Below are positions 12,061 through 26,400 of a stretch of 64,000 bases of DNA, one piece after another. Below the pieces are notes generated by a model. It saw nothing but the letters and a program-made list of their open reading frames with translations, ran no database searches and was not told the DNA's origin. The stretch is from Hepsetus odoe (lineage: Eukaryota > Chordata > Actinopteri > Characiformes > Hepsetidae). The position numbers and the translations under genes are program-made. Each line of letters opens with the position of its first letter. Position 1 is the first letter of the stretch. The stretch lies in NCBI GenBank assembly GCA_017165825.1, contig CM029370.1, forward strand, positions 25,113,047-25,177,046, given 5' to 3'.

Positions 12061-14403
12061 TTAGTTTTTGTTTTTGATACTGCTGCCATCATTGACTTTA
12101 TCGTGAACTTTAACTTCCTTTTGCTTCTGCTTCCCATTTAAATAGACCGTTTTAACAGTTCCATCTGGGTATATCCTCTTTTTGTACTGGTTGGTGTGGA
12201 TCTCTCTCTGGCCATTCGTCAGTTCCACTGTTTTCTCGCCGTCTCTGTAAGTGCATCAGAACAAAACAACATTTCAAATGATTTCCTCTTTCATTTTCAC
12301 CTTAAACCACTCAAACTCATAAAACAAAATTCCTTTTAAGCCTAATTTACTTTGATAGCTTCACAATAGTTCCATCTGGGAATATGGTTTCCTGCTGACC
12401 ATCAGGGTACATGCTCTTTACAGTTCCATCAGGGAAAAATATCTCCCTCCTGCCATCAGGATAGTGCTTCTCTAGATAAAGAAAAGACATTTCAAGATCT
12501 AAATTCTCACAAATAAAAGGTTTCAAACAATATACCAAAAAAAAAATAAAAAATGTATATATACACACACACACACATAAAAAGTGGTTTAACCTTTTTG
12601 ATTATTTGGAAACTGCAGAATTTCCAAACCAGATGGGTAAGTGGAGTGAATTGTTTTAGCTTCACAGTAATAGTACACCTAAATGAACAAAAATATAATG
12701 AATATTGCTCTGGCTGTATCAGAAGAAAACATGCAGTTTCAAGAACCAGACAGTATTTCAGTGGAGTGTAAAAATAATTAAGGGTGTAAATAAATAAGGG
12801 CATAAAGAGGAAACACTGCAACTGAATCATCTGTAAGCAAGACTTGGAATAATATTTAATATTTTAAATATTCACTAATTCTTCTGTTGCATGATCAGCA
12901 AAAATCAAACATGGCCTATGGAAAATAATGAAAATAAATAATTTAATAAACACACCCTGTTTATAAAAGACACTTTAATTTTAGGGCAGTAATTTTTTTT
13001 GTTTGCTAAATAAAAAAATGAATTATAAAATGTGCCAACACTTCTTCACAGGCCATGATTTGTATCATTTTGTGTATTACATGTTATTTTCAGTGGTTAA
13101 AAAGTACAGATGTGAGGATAAGATTATGGCAAAATCATTTCCTTTCATGTGATGCAGTAACTGTCAGGTCGGATTTTGCTGTTTCTGAAGAATAAACACA
13201 AAAGAGGAACCGTATGAGCTTCATCATGGCATCAACAATCAGACCTTTTTGGGAATTTCTCAACCCAGCTTTAATGTACATTTACATTTGCAGCATTTAG
13301 CTGAAAAACATCCTGTCCTGATTACAGAGACAGTCCCCCCTGGAGACACTCAGGGTTAAGGGTCTTGCTCAGGGACCCAGTGGTGGTAGTGCCAGAGGTG
13401 GGATTTGAACCTCGGACCTCTTGAGCCATAGGTAGGCAAGTACCCACCACTAGACCACCACCACACCTTTAATGGTACTTGATAGTTTTCACAACTCACT
13501 GTGAGAGGAAGAACAACAAGCAGAAAAATGTGGTTCTGATTAAAAAGCAAGACCAGTCAAGATGAAATGCCAGCTAATGGTGAATAAATAAAGTTTCTGT
13601 GAGATAAAAATGGGGCTGGACTAACATGAAATAGGAAAATTAAAGATGTGTGTGTTGTGTTGGTGGATTTTCAACCTGTACAGGGTGTTTTTTTGCCTTT
13701 TGGCCTATGGGGCCTAGAACAGGCTCCAACAACCCTGATTAGGATAAGCATCTACAATAATAGATATATGGGGTTATATAATCTATGTATATAATACTGG
13801 CTTCATTTATTTATTAATTTGAAATGTTTTAGCCCAGGTGGACATAAGGATACAAAGTGAACCTATAATCTCAAGCTATAAATTTGATCACTGAAACACA
13901 ACCCTTATCAGTTTGCAAGCAAACACACAAATCACTGCAATATTAAGCATGAACTATCTTTTCTCCAGCCTACAGGGACCTGTGTTTTCTCATCTGCTGA
14001 CTGAAATCCCACACTAGTGTTAGGGAAAAAATGCTGCTGCCTTCTCCTTCCCCTCAGGCCATTATGTACAAACCACTGTCCCGTCAGGGAGGGTGCGCTT
14101 AACGTCTCCATTAAAGAATGTCACAGTGACTGATCTCTGATCAACACCGATCTCCTTTTTGGTGCCGTTTCGGAAAACAATGACTCGCGATCCATCCGAG
14201 AGCAGCTGTTCAATCTGCAGGACCATTTGGAAGAAGAGTTGTGACAAAATGATGTTATATTTTCATAAAGTACTTTTGGATTAAAACTCGGATCCCCTTA
14301 CCTTACCGTCTGGGTAGCAAATCTCCTCCCTAATTACAGCTGTACTTCTCTCAAGAGCTACTTGGGTGTAACCACTCATTGCCCTGGGACTTAGCAACTC
14401 TGC
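12061..14403 (-). other. tcp10: tcp10 C-terminal G-box (TCP10 domain) exons
   Basis: Five exons encode the single-sheet G-box repeat. Seen in order are YPDGK, LLSDGSR, FFNGDVKRTLPDGTV, TYPSGLEILQFPN, KHYPDGRREIFFPDGTVKSM, YPDGQQETIFPDGTIV and RIYPDGTVKTVY. The glycine-turn spacing of about 8-18 residues is that of the TCP10_C family, and this is the strongest evidence for the gene's identity. The exon at 12678-12594 (VYYYCEAKTIHSTYPSG) uses a weak donor (gttaaa). Confidence 0.9.
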
Positions 14404-17400
14404 CTGAAATCAAACATGACATACACTCTTGAGCATCACAATCCTGGGACTAACTGAAGTGTTTAAAGACCCCCTTTGACTCATTCTTAATGTTCAGCCA
14501 GGATTTTCATAGTATAGATTATACCTCATTTTATTAAGCTTGCTTTTTTCACTAAAGACTTATTATTTTAGTTTATTAGTTTATACCTTTGATGTATCAT
14601 GATTGAATTAATTTAGCAACATAGAAAATTACATTTACATTAAACTTTGATTCTGTTGATAGTTTGGCACTTTTAAACAAAAGCATCAATAAAATGTGAA
14701 CATTTGTATAATACACCTCGGACAAGAAGCTCGTAATGACAAGTTGAAGCCACTAGGCCACTTGTTCTCTTACTAAGGCTGCATCAGCTGGAGACAAGAT
14801 TGCAAAACATCCCGCAGTCAAACAGTTTTTAAAGTACGCCCTTTGTTCATTCACTTGTTCATCCTTCGTGAATTCACTTCCTAATGAATTCAATGGCTTT
14901 CATGAATGAGGTCATCTTCAATGCATGTTAAAAAGCGCTGAAAATTTTAGTGATGTCCAGGGTGTGTCCCCGTCCTTCACCCTGTGTGAGCTGGGATGGA
15001 CTCCAGCATCCCCCCGTGACCCTAATTAGGATAAGCGGCCCAGAAAATGACTGACTGACTGACTGACTGAATGAATAATTGTATTTTTTTTTTTTGAGGA
15101 AAATGTATCATTTAAGGCCAAATATCACATTTGCACATCAGGCATCCGTGTTTTTTTTTTTTGTAGTTTTCTATGTTTAGGTATCAGCTGCCAATAAAAA
15201 CATTATTAGCATATTGAGACAGCGATAGCTATTCGTAATGTTCTAATACCTTCATCATATCTGTAGGTCCGTGCTCCAACTCAGATGTACTTTTCCCCGT
15301 TGATGTATTGTGTGTCACATTTGGCACAGAACTCTGGCTCCTGTCACCTATGACCCCAACCTGCTTCTCTGCTGGCCTGCACAGTCCCTGACCACAGCAG
15401 CACAGAGCAACAACATCACATTTCATGTTACATGATCTGAAGTGAGTCTCACATTAAGATGAAAGGTGGATGTCAAACCTTTATTCCATAATCACTGTAT
15501 GGAACTGTGTCAGTTTCATCCGTGCCATTTGAGGCTGTTGACATCCTTGAATTTGAAGAGGCGCTTCCTTTTGAAAAAAAGGTTTAATAAGCTCACTGTT
15601 TACATTCTTTAAGTATAGCAAAATGACTATACACTATATATTTAATTACATGGTCTTGCTCAAGAAAAAACACTTACTTATAGACTGAGTCCACACTTGC
15701 TCTTCTTGACCGTTATTAATTAAATGACTGTTTGTCTGAGAGTGAAAAGAAAATGACATAATTCAATTTTATAACTGTACAAATATAGAATTATGTAGCA
15801 ATAATGAGTAAAATTCAAATACTCAAAGTTGAACTGAAATTGAATACTGTGATAGTTTTTTCAGCTGTGTGAGTCATTTATAATATACAGGAAAAGCTAT
15901 TTTTGTAACTGAATCATTCATATAGTTTGTCTCAAAAGGCTTTGTGTTGTGGAACTGCATGATGAGAACATGTGCTGCTCAAAGTCCTCCTGATGATGTT
16001 TTTTACTCACACTGTTTAATGTTTTACTGAGCAGCTGAATGGAGTCATGTATTATGAAGTGAGCAAACTGAAATGTGAATTCAGGTTTTAACTCTTACTT
16101 TGTGAGAGATGGCAGTAGGTGTATTAATTACACGGAATGACAAATTATTTATGCAATGCTGGGTCGATTAGTCACACCAACAAGCATAAATTATTACTAA
16201 AGTGTATAATGAGCACTTCAGACCACATTATACAGCTGAATAAGTCAATTCAAATCAAATTGGACTGGACAAGTTGGCCAGGATCTGGGAGATACTGAGT
16301 TACTCCATATATTACAAAGATCACTCTACTAAATTCTGATCAGAAAACATATCCTGCTCTGAAAAAACATCCATCATTTTGGATGAGCCACATCCAAAGA
16401 TGACATATGATCGCACTTGGATTATTATTAAACCAGCACGGTGTTCATGGAATAATTTTTGACTGCTGTTTTTATAACAGTATCTTACTGGTAATTTAAA
16501 CTTGAAGGTGTACATTTGGTTGCATGCTTTACCATCATTGCTTTTGGATTTTTATAAAAAATGTATATAGTTTACTACACATTATGGGTTATTCTAGAGG
16601 ATTATGAACCAGTACTATATTAATTTTATATTATAAGTATTTTATAGTTGCTAAAATAAATTATTTACAACGCAGCAAAAATATAAAAAAATAAAATGAA
16701 CATGCTGACCATATCCCCTGGCACCATTTCTCCTTTACTCAGGCCAACAACAGGAGTGGAGCACCTCCTGTAGTGAACTGGTTCAGCATAACCTGTAACC
16801 TTACTGCATTCTGGGCCCTGTGGCAAAACACGGGGTCACTGTTTCACTGCTGTTGTCTATCACCATTTGAACATCACAAGGACACATGACTATGTTAAAT
16901 TCTTTGAACAACAGGTTACAATCCACTGCTGAAGGAGACAAGAATTTGATGGTCTGCAAATTACTTGAGATGACGTGTAAAAATTCAGAACGAAGCCCTC
17001 CAAACAATGCATGAAAAGTATGAATTCTTGTGAACTCGATTTAAGTTCAAATGTTGACAACTTTCACTATAAAATGCTACATCCTAGCATAATTAGTTGA
17101 CCATTTAAGAGACCATCCCAGAGCCACAAACTGTAATAAAAAAAGCACAAAAACAACAAATGCAACTCTAAAGGTGTTTGTTTTTGACTCTCTCTCAGCT
17201 TCAGCCTGAGCCAATGACATTTCATTTAGCTATTTCTAGGGCCTTTCACATACACATCACATGCCACTGATGTGTTTGCATCACACTGGTACAGGCCATA
17301 CAGTGTTGAGTAATTCCATTTTGGGAACAGGAAGGCTACACGACTGTGTCACAAGGTGTTTGGGTGCAGCATGAGAATTATGCTAATTTCAGCTTCATTT

Positions 17401-20400
17401 CAGTTTGACTGCCTTTGATCTAATGAAAATCCCAGTCCCAGTACAGTTCACCAACACCAACATCAGTGACTTTGCATAAGAAGAATCCTGAAGTTTAAAC
17501 AAATCACTGCTACCAGCCTGAGCTAAAACAACAAGAACAAGAATACAGTGGATAAAGTGCACCAAGTTTTCACATCTGTTCAAAAATATTAAAAAGAAGG
17601 AGGAACAAATCACTGAAGCATCCAACAAAAGTCCATTCATTTTAAAAGAGAAGGAAAACCAGTAAGGCTTGGGACCTGTCTTGTTTTCCCAGCTGCTGTG
17701 TTGAAATACAACTTTGTGATGGTGTAACCAATAGGTTATAAGTGAAATCCCCTCTTACTGAGTCATGTCAAAGAAACAAATTCTACACTACACACTTTTA
17801 AAAATCATGACGTCAGATTTTTCTGCTATTTATGTTACATATGTGTTAAAAATACTCAAAATAAGTCAATGCATTAGGCTTTCACAATAGTAATCTTTAA
17901 TAGTTTTTTTGATGAAGATGACTTAAAGAAAATGTCATTTTTAACTAAAATATTTACAGATTTGAACTAAACATGACAACCCTTATTATTAACTGAGCCC
18001 ATCACAGAGATCATACAATGAGAGGAGAAGTCAGTAGCTCTTAACTCTTCTCACTGTCAACAAGGAACGCAGTAGGGTAGCATTTCACCTGCGTTTTCAG
18101 TTACCATTCTTAAATGACCACAGTGATGCTTTTTTTCAACAAGGTGTCTGAAAGAGTAATTATTTATGAACACATGTCAAATATTTGTGTGATGGACACT
18201 GATGCACCAGGTAATGAAGCCATCTTTGTGTTCATTTGCATCCAGATGGTAGATAAACAAAAACGTATGTAAAAATAAGATGATTTCTATATTTGTCAGA
18301 GTGAAATAATGCTTTACTATACTTTCTGAATTCTTAGAGTTCTAACAGCTTCACTTTGTACGTAATGTAAATATATTTTTACTACTTTCCGTGGTTAGAT
18401 TTTTAACCTCCATTTTAATTCACATCAGAATTTTCTAATAATATATAAACTGCATAACTAACATACATAACATAACAAAGTTTTAAGTACCTGCTACTTT
18501 CAAATTAGCTTTGACAGTTTAAAACCTCCTGAAATATTTTGATTCTACAATGCTGCCCTGCAGAGTGGTTTAAACCACCTGCAACCACTGAGTATATATA
18601 AATACATAAAGCTGCACAAAGAGTATTTTTGTTATCTTATGATTTAATGGCATTAAATCCACTTTGGCTGAGCAGGATGCAGTACATCTAATAAGGTAAG
18701 GGAAACACTTTCTGAAGGTTTGGTTTAAATCATAGAAAGCCTGCTTCTCTGGAGTGTTGAAGAGTAAACAGTTTCCATTTAGAATGCTATCACATATTCT
18801 TAAAAATGTGTTTCAGAGCAGGACTATATACATATGCACGCAACCTTATCTGCACAGGAGGCCTACAGACACTCTATTATCCCACATATCACACAGGGAC
18901 AGTGGTGGCGTAATGGTTAAGGATTAGGCCCCAGGATCACAAGATCGTGGGGTTTGAATTCCGAGGTACCCTTGAGCAAGGCACCGCCCCTGTAACTGCT
19001 CTCCGGGTGCTGGACATAGCTGCCCCCCACTGTGCGCGTGTGTATGGGTTAAATTCAGAGGTTAGTGGGGCAGTGGTCGCCTGGCAGTTAGGGACTAGGC
19101 TCCAGGATCAGAAGGTTGTGGGTTCAAATTCCTGAGCAGTAGGTTGCCCTGAGGTACCCTTGAATAAGGTAGCGTCCCCATCACGGCTTCATGGGTGCTT
19201 TACATAGCTGCACTCTAATGCACGGTTTGTATGGGGGAAAAGCAGAGGCTGAATTTTGTTGTGTCTTTCTGTGTGCTGTGCTGTGTTTCATAATAATAAA
19301 AAAAAGTCCCTTTCACTTTCATAATCTCTGCTGACTCTGGGTAAAAATGGAAACAAAATTCCAAAATTAAATTATTGTTAATTTAATGTGAAATAGATAC
19401 AGATTAAAGTGTAAGAAAACACTGCTGTTTTATATAGTTTAAATACTTGTGTATACTGTATATTCACTTGAAATTTACAAACATAATGTGATTTGACTTT
19501 GTAATGAAACATCAAGAAAATATGAATTAACATGAACCAAGGTTGATTTAAAAGGTGAAAAAAATTACTTTGACTAAGAAAATTTCCAAAATCCTCTGCA
19601 ATTTTAAAATGGGAATCAATTCAGATGCTTGACTAGTCCATTTAATGTTTTTCAGATTTCAGATGAACTCTGTGGGGTGAAGAAATGAAGATGTGAAGAT
19701 GTTTTTGGTTCATTGTAAATGTGCTGTGTTACTAATGCCCTTTGTAAATGTCCCTGTTCCTTCCAGGTCATCCAGTCACCTTTTTTGAATACCTGCTGCC
19801 TTCCTTATCTTCAGCTATGACGACTGGGATGATGAAGGTCTTTACTTTAGTTCTTTATCTTATTCCATACGAGACACAGATGCACAGATACAAACGTACA
19901 AGTATTTTTTTCACAGCAATAATATGTTTAATTACATAAGGTTACTTTTTAGATCTTATTTGTATGTTTATTTGATTAAGGGTCTGAATACGTGGGATCA
20001 CGAGGATGCGAGGATGGACAGGATTAGAAATGAGCATATTAGAGGGAGCTGAGGTTAGACATTTTGGAGACAAAGTTAGAGAAGCATGGTTGCATTGGTT
20101 TGGACATGTCCAGAGGAGAGACGAGGATTATAATGGAAGAAGGATGTTGAAGACCAAAGAATGGAAGACCAAAGAGGAGGTTTATGGACGTGGTGAGAGA
20201 GGACATGCAGGTGGTTGGTTTGAAGCAGGAAGATGCAGCGGACAGGAAGAAATGGAGACGGTTGATACTCTATGGCGACCCCTAAATGGGAGCAGCCGAA
20301 AGAAAAATAAGAATTTGATTAAGGGTCTGAATATTATTTTTTCGCTATTAATTTCGATACATTTGAAGTATATATGTGTGCTGGAAGAGTGTTAGAATGT

Positions 20401-23400
20401 TAGCCAAACAAATAAATGTCTAAATATTTATTTCTCCCCTCTGTAACATATGCTAGTTGCTTCAGGCCTAGCCTTACTAAACTGACTAAACCTGTCTCTC
20501 CATGTGCTTATTCCTGCCAAAGATAACACTTGAATAGAGAACACACTGAATAATAAAAAGGCCGGTCTGAAAATGTAGATCCAAAATACAGCTAAAAACA
20601 TTAAATACAATCAATTCACTCAATAGGAAGTTTATAAAAAAATACTTTCGCAGTTTGAGGGGATTCATGTAAGGAAGCTCACCATGATGGGTGTTCCTGG
20701 GTGAGGCGTGGACGTGCCAGAGATGAGGTTTGGTATTTTACACTCAGGAAACTTAGATTGAGTAAACTGATTCAGCATGAGCTGTTTTTCTCTGACAAGG
20801 TTATCCACACGACTCTGCAGCTCACTGTGAACCTGCCACCACTCACACTCCTTTTCTTTCAGCTGTGCTTTTAGAGACTGAATCTCATGCTTGAGGTCCT
20901 TTACACACACACACACACACACACGCACACACACACACACACACACACGCACACACACACACAGATATTCAGGAAAACACATTTAGCATGTGCATATTCC
21001 TATTTATATTTTTTAGGGGGAAGAAGGTTCCTGTGGGATTTAGGAAAGTAAGAAAGCAAAGTTTCCAGAAAGGCTCTTGGTTTAGGCATATGGTTCTAGG
21101 GAAAATCTTTTTATGTTATGACATGTGTAAGTTCTTTAAACCTAAAAAAATAGGTTCTTCATATACCATTTACAAAAATATTTTAATAAAATGTTATTAT
21201 ATAATAGCAGTAATAGTAATTCTTTAATGACATTATGATGAGTTTTACCTGAGCTTCATTAATGTCCAGTTTTCCCACTTCAGGTGTGTGGCACGAAGAT
21301 CCTGGGGTATCTTTGTTATTATTAGTAAACTGATCCATTTCAGCTCTGTGAAAAACAAATCATGGATAATGAAAATACATCAAATTAGAATGTTTAAATA
21401 AAAGTATGCATATCAACCACACCACACAAGCTGGCTAATGATGTGTTGGTCTTTTTGTGCAGCCAAAACAGCTTAGATCCATTGCATGGACTCTACAAGA
21501 TGATACTAGTTTGTCCAGCACATTCCACAGATGCTCGATCAGACTGAGATCTGGGAAAATTGAGGTCCAAGTCAATTCCTTGAATTCTTTGCAATGTTCC
21601 TGCATTAATGCTGGCCTAATATCACATAACAAAGCCACATGTAAAGTTGTTTTGGTGGCATCTAATTTCTGAAACCACAGTCCACTTCATTAACTTGTCA
21701 AATGCAAAATGAGAAGACTGACGTAGCCTCTTAAAACCTTTGAGTTTTTGGGGTTTTTTTGCATGTTGTAAAATCTGAGAAGCAGACTCTTGAAAATGTT
21801 ATTCCTTTCTTTACTAAATTTTACACACCTGATGAAAGTCAGTGCTTTGTCCTGCTCCACTTTCATCTTGTCCATCATGAAGTAATTGCTTGTTGCCACA
21901 CTTACATCCAATAAATTATTTCCCTGCACTTTCTTTTCATGTCCTGCATGAAATAAAGGTGAATATTTTAGTGCACATCAATCTAAACAAGTTTCACGAA
22001 ATGTAAAAATCCAAGGAAACACTTCTCTTGAATGGTCCCCAACAGACATTTTGTAGGTTCCCATTGTGTTGAAGTGGCATTATTTTATACCCAAAACCTA
22101 ACTCTCTAACCTTAACCACAATAATAAAGGTACAAAACCATTGTTGCAATGTAAACTTATGACTGTTTTAACTATAAAAGTTCATAATTAACAAATACAT
22201 AATTTTGTCAGCCCCAGTGATGTAGTTGCATTTTTTTTCTAGTGATGGAGCTCCAGCTTACTGCTGAAAAGAGTAGGAGTGGCGTTTGGGAACTAAAACT
22301 AATTATGCAATGTCAGTATCTGACCTCACTAATGCTCTTGTGGCTGTGTGCATTAAAGTGCTCTCAGCATCTTTGCAACTCTCCTGTAACACATTCGCAA
22401 GGAGTAAAACCTGCTACTTTAGCAAAGGTTCACAGGGGTTCTGTTTTAATTTGATTGAAGGAAAGTGAAAGTGACTATTTGTCATTGTAAGCACACAGCA
22501 CAGCACTCAGTGAGCTACAACAATGCAACCTCGGTATTTAACCCACACACACCGTGCGGTAGCCACTGCTTCCTAAAAAGTTCTAAAGGAAAGTGGGGAC
22601 CTATAAAATTTTAGGCAATTATATCTTATCTTTAGGGAATCATTAAAACAGAATGTGACCTTAAACTTTAATAGTCCTAAAAACAAACATCCTTACCATT
22701 TACAAAGTGTTGAGAATTGCAGGTTCTGCCCCGGTCCTTACTCTCAGCATTGTCTTTTTTTTTTGTAGATGTGATCTTTGGAAAGATCTTAGTGAGGAGG
22801 ATTGAAGTACAGGATTGTCTAAAGTCAGTATTGCTCTCTCTTGCTTGTTTATGGTCTGGTAGAGCATTTCTTGTTGTATTTCCCTTGAATTTGTCAGACT
22901 CAGACCAGCTTATGCTCCGTAGTTCTGAGTCACTGGACTCCTCTGAACTAGACAAGTTGGAAAACTCAGCTGACAAGTAGGGAGTATTTTGTGCTTGGTC
23001 CTGTGGACAGTCCCCAGTTTCACTAGGAGCATCACTGGCATAGTCCTCATCAGATAAATCCAGATTCTGTTCATTGTTGATCACCTTTGATGCATTCGGA
23101 GATGTTGGAAGTCTTGGATATTGAGATTTGTGAGGTTTAGTATCATCTTCACTAGTGCTGTCACTAAAGCTGCTGTTAAGGAGCAACTGCATATCTTTAA
23201 TGTTGCTTGGTTGGATGTTTTCAGTTCGATCATCCAGATCTTTGGGTGAATAACTTCTCCTTTCAGACACTCTGACAATACGGTCATTTATCTTTTTAAA
23301 GCTAATTCTTTCTTCATATCTCTTAATGTTAATATCACCCCTACTATCTGCATTTACTGCACAGCTTTGACTCAGCCTTTTATTTTTTAATACACTGCTG

Positions 23401-26400
23401 TTTGGTACTTCATTTTTTGGGAGGAAGCTACAGTCAACTTGACCCAAAGCATGATGTAGATATGAAGTTTGCTTCTTATTATTTGATGGAAATAAAGGAT
23501 CAGGCACTTGTGGCTTGATGTGATGTGGAAGGACATTGTTGTTTGCTTGCTTGTCCATTGCAGATGTTTGATTATTGGAGTTTTTGCTTTCACCTTTGGT
23601 ATTTACCATTGAATCCAATGATGCTGGACTTCTCCTTCTATCTTTGTTATACTGGTGAAGAGAAGATGCTGAACCACGTTGCTGATGGGCAGAGCTGATA
23701 GCTTTAATAGACTGGGTTTCCTGTGTGCTCTTCCCACTTCTAGATCTGCCATCGCCTTTACGAAGGAAGCTCCTTTTTTCTGTTCCTTTAAATCCTGTTC
23801 TATTCTATGAAAAATCACCATTGATAAATTAGCTCCTTAATCTGATGATGTCCATCAGTTATTAGTAAATACTGGGATTTGAAGCAGTAACCTCCTGATT
23901 GCTGGCTCACCCTTCTTAACATTAGGCTATAGGCCATTCCATAAAAGCCATGCTGCCTGTTGTTGACTTTTGGGGGCATCTTCAGACCATGTTCCTGGTC
24001 CTGATTCTCCTGCTCCACAAATCTGAGTGTTTTCCCTGCCCCTAACATGCCTGATCCCAATAAAGAGCTCATTAACAACCCCAAAACAAAAACAGTGAGC
24101 CACCAGGACAATGGATGGTAGATCTGTTGATAAGAAATGTGAGCAAGCAGCCAGAAGGCTGTGGATTAAATTCCCAGCATTAACAGTAGTCCTGGACATG
24201 CACTTACATACATACAATAACTAATCATTAGAACGTCAGGCAATGCTGCGCTGAAGGTGACATTTCCAGATTGTGGATTTAAGTAGCATAATTTCATATT
24301 TTCTTGTACATGGAGCATTAAAGTAACTTCTTTACAGGTATAATAAAAAGTAATGGATTAATAGGTAAAACTGGTACAAATGTGAAACATTTCAAATAAT
24401 TCTTTACACAACTTATACCTGCTTATTGGCTCTTTCTGCTTCTTTATCTACTTTAATTTGTTGTTCAACAAGATCTTCAAACGTTTTTTCTTTCAGTCCT
24501 GGGCAAATAGGCCTAAATAATAATTAAAACATTAATAAACATGTAAAAAAAAACAAGTAACACTCCTGGAAAGATATATACAGTACTGTGCAAAAGTTTT
24601 AAGCAGGTGTTAAAAAAATGCTGTAAACAAAGAATGCTTTCAGAAATATTAATGATTGTTTATTTTTTATCAATTTACTAAATGCAAAGTGAGCCAACAA
24701 AAGAAAAATCTAAATCAAATCAATCTTAAGTGTTACTACCTTTTGCCTTCAAACCAGCATCAATTCTTATCAATGTACACTTGCACAAAGTCAGGGATTT
24801 TGTAGGATTATAGTCACACGTAGGTTGAATCACAGTCATGTTTGGAACAACCTACCAGCCGAGATCCTTCAAAAACTGTGTGCAAGTGTACAAGTGTAGA
24901 AGAATTGATGCTGTTTTGAAGGCAAAGGGTGGTCACACCAATTATTGATTTGATTTAGATTTCTCTTTTGTTCATTCACTGCATTTTGTTGATTGATGAA
25001 AATAAATGATTAACACTTCCATTTCTGAAAGGATTCTTTGTTTACAGCATTTTTTCACACCTTCCTAAAACTTTTGCACAGTACTGTATGTATGTATGTA
25101 TATATATATATATATATATATATACAGACACTTTTCTTGCAGAGAATAGGGCACAATAAACCTTATTAGTCATTTCAATTATAATATTGTAATAATGCTG
25201 TTAACTATCTTGTCTGATTGGGTTTGCATAACCTGTCCTCAGGGTTTGCTGGAAGCTTTCTCCTGACTCCAAAGGGGCTGACAGAGCTCTGCTCCTCCAC
25301 AGATTCTGAGCTTTCCTCTCTAACAGGAGATAAGTTTCTCTGCTCTGTGCTGACAGGTTTTGGAGGCATGCTGTCTGAAACACAATAAGATAACAGACTT
25401 TTCCCAAAAATATTTTAGAATGCATTGTGTTAAACATTCCAAATCTGCTCACATTAAAATTTAATCTCAACATTAGTTGAATCAGTAGGAAACTTTAAAA
25501 ATCTCATTTGGAAAGCAACTTTATATATACATATAAACTTTATATATGTGCATTTTTGCACAAACTGTTTTTGGAAGCCATAAATTTATGGAATTTCTTT
25601 TGCACTATAACTCTTACAGCTTGACAGGTTAAATTAAAACATTTAAGAAATGAAATAAAGCACCTAGGTAGGGTCAAATCCTCATGTTTGCATGTGAGTC
25701 ATTCTTTTTAAGTTACAGACAAGCTTAGACTTGTCTGAACTAGTTGCTGACGCAATCAGCTTTGCGTAAGAATCCGAAAGGATGAGACCACAAGAACAAA
25801 AATACAAATATTAGCAAAAATAAAATAACTCCTCTCTGAACATAATCCCTGGAGCCTGTTCAAAGAAATGGAAAAACAAAATGAAAAAACCTTTTTTAGT
25901 TGTTGCTTTAGTGGTTGTTCTGTCTAAATCCATTTCCAATAATTTCACTATCTTGAACTCTTAAAGCATTTTTAACATTCCTGCCAATCATCAGTCCTGA
26001 GCCCAAACACATCCCTGTCAGTTCAGATTACTATACTTCATGTGTTAGATGAATGAAGTGTTTACACAGTGTAAATGGCTTTATCTTGCCACTTGATCTT
26101 TATTGCACAATCATGAACAAATTTTACTCTGCAGTGGAAATACCCATCCAGAACCAGCTGAAGGAGGATTTAAGAGATGACATCAGAAATGACAACTATG
26201 GCACAGCTACTAATAGCTGAAGTGACTGATGACATTTTTCCGTAGTGTATTTGCTTGGGTCATTCTCTCATGGGACCCGCTGCACATCTCTTGAGCCTGT
26301 TGTGACGCGCCTCTTCAGGCATGGGAAGTGCTCTGCCAACAAGTCTGAGCAACTTAAAAACAGCAGCACAGAGAGTCGTCCTGAAACACTCTCAGTAAGC

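Larger units (their letters stand above)
15736..20682. other. large tcp10 intron with no exon found
   Basis: About 4.9 kb between tcp10 exons 20898-20683 and 15735-15678; the flanking phases agree, so no missing exon is required. It holds a tandem pair of family-B SINEs (18897-19318) and a LINE fragment (20006-20310). The rest is AT-rich, with nothing recognisable. Confidence 0.6.
20683..21943 (-). other. tcp10: tcp10 coiled-coil exons
   Basis: Exons 21943-21829, 21345-21249 and 20898-20683 encode NEAQDLKHEIQSLKAQLKEK followed by a charged ECEWWQVHSELQSRVDNLV helix. Leu/Val heptads and the WW-containing segment match the coiled coil before the C-terminal domain in TCP10/CPAP proteins. The last exon is preceded by a CA/GT microsatellite instead of a normal pyrimidine tract. 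Confidence 0.8.
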
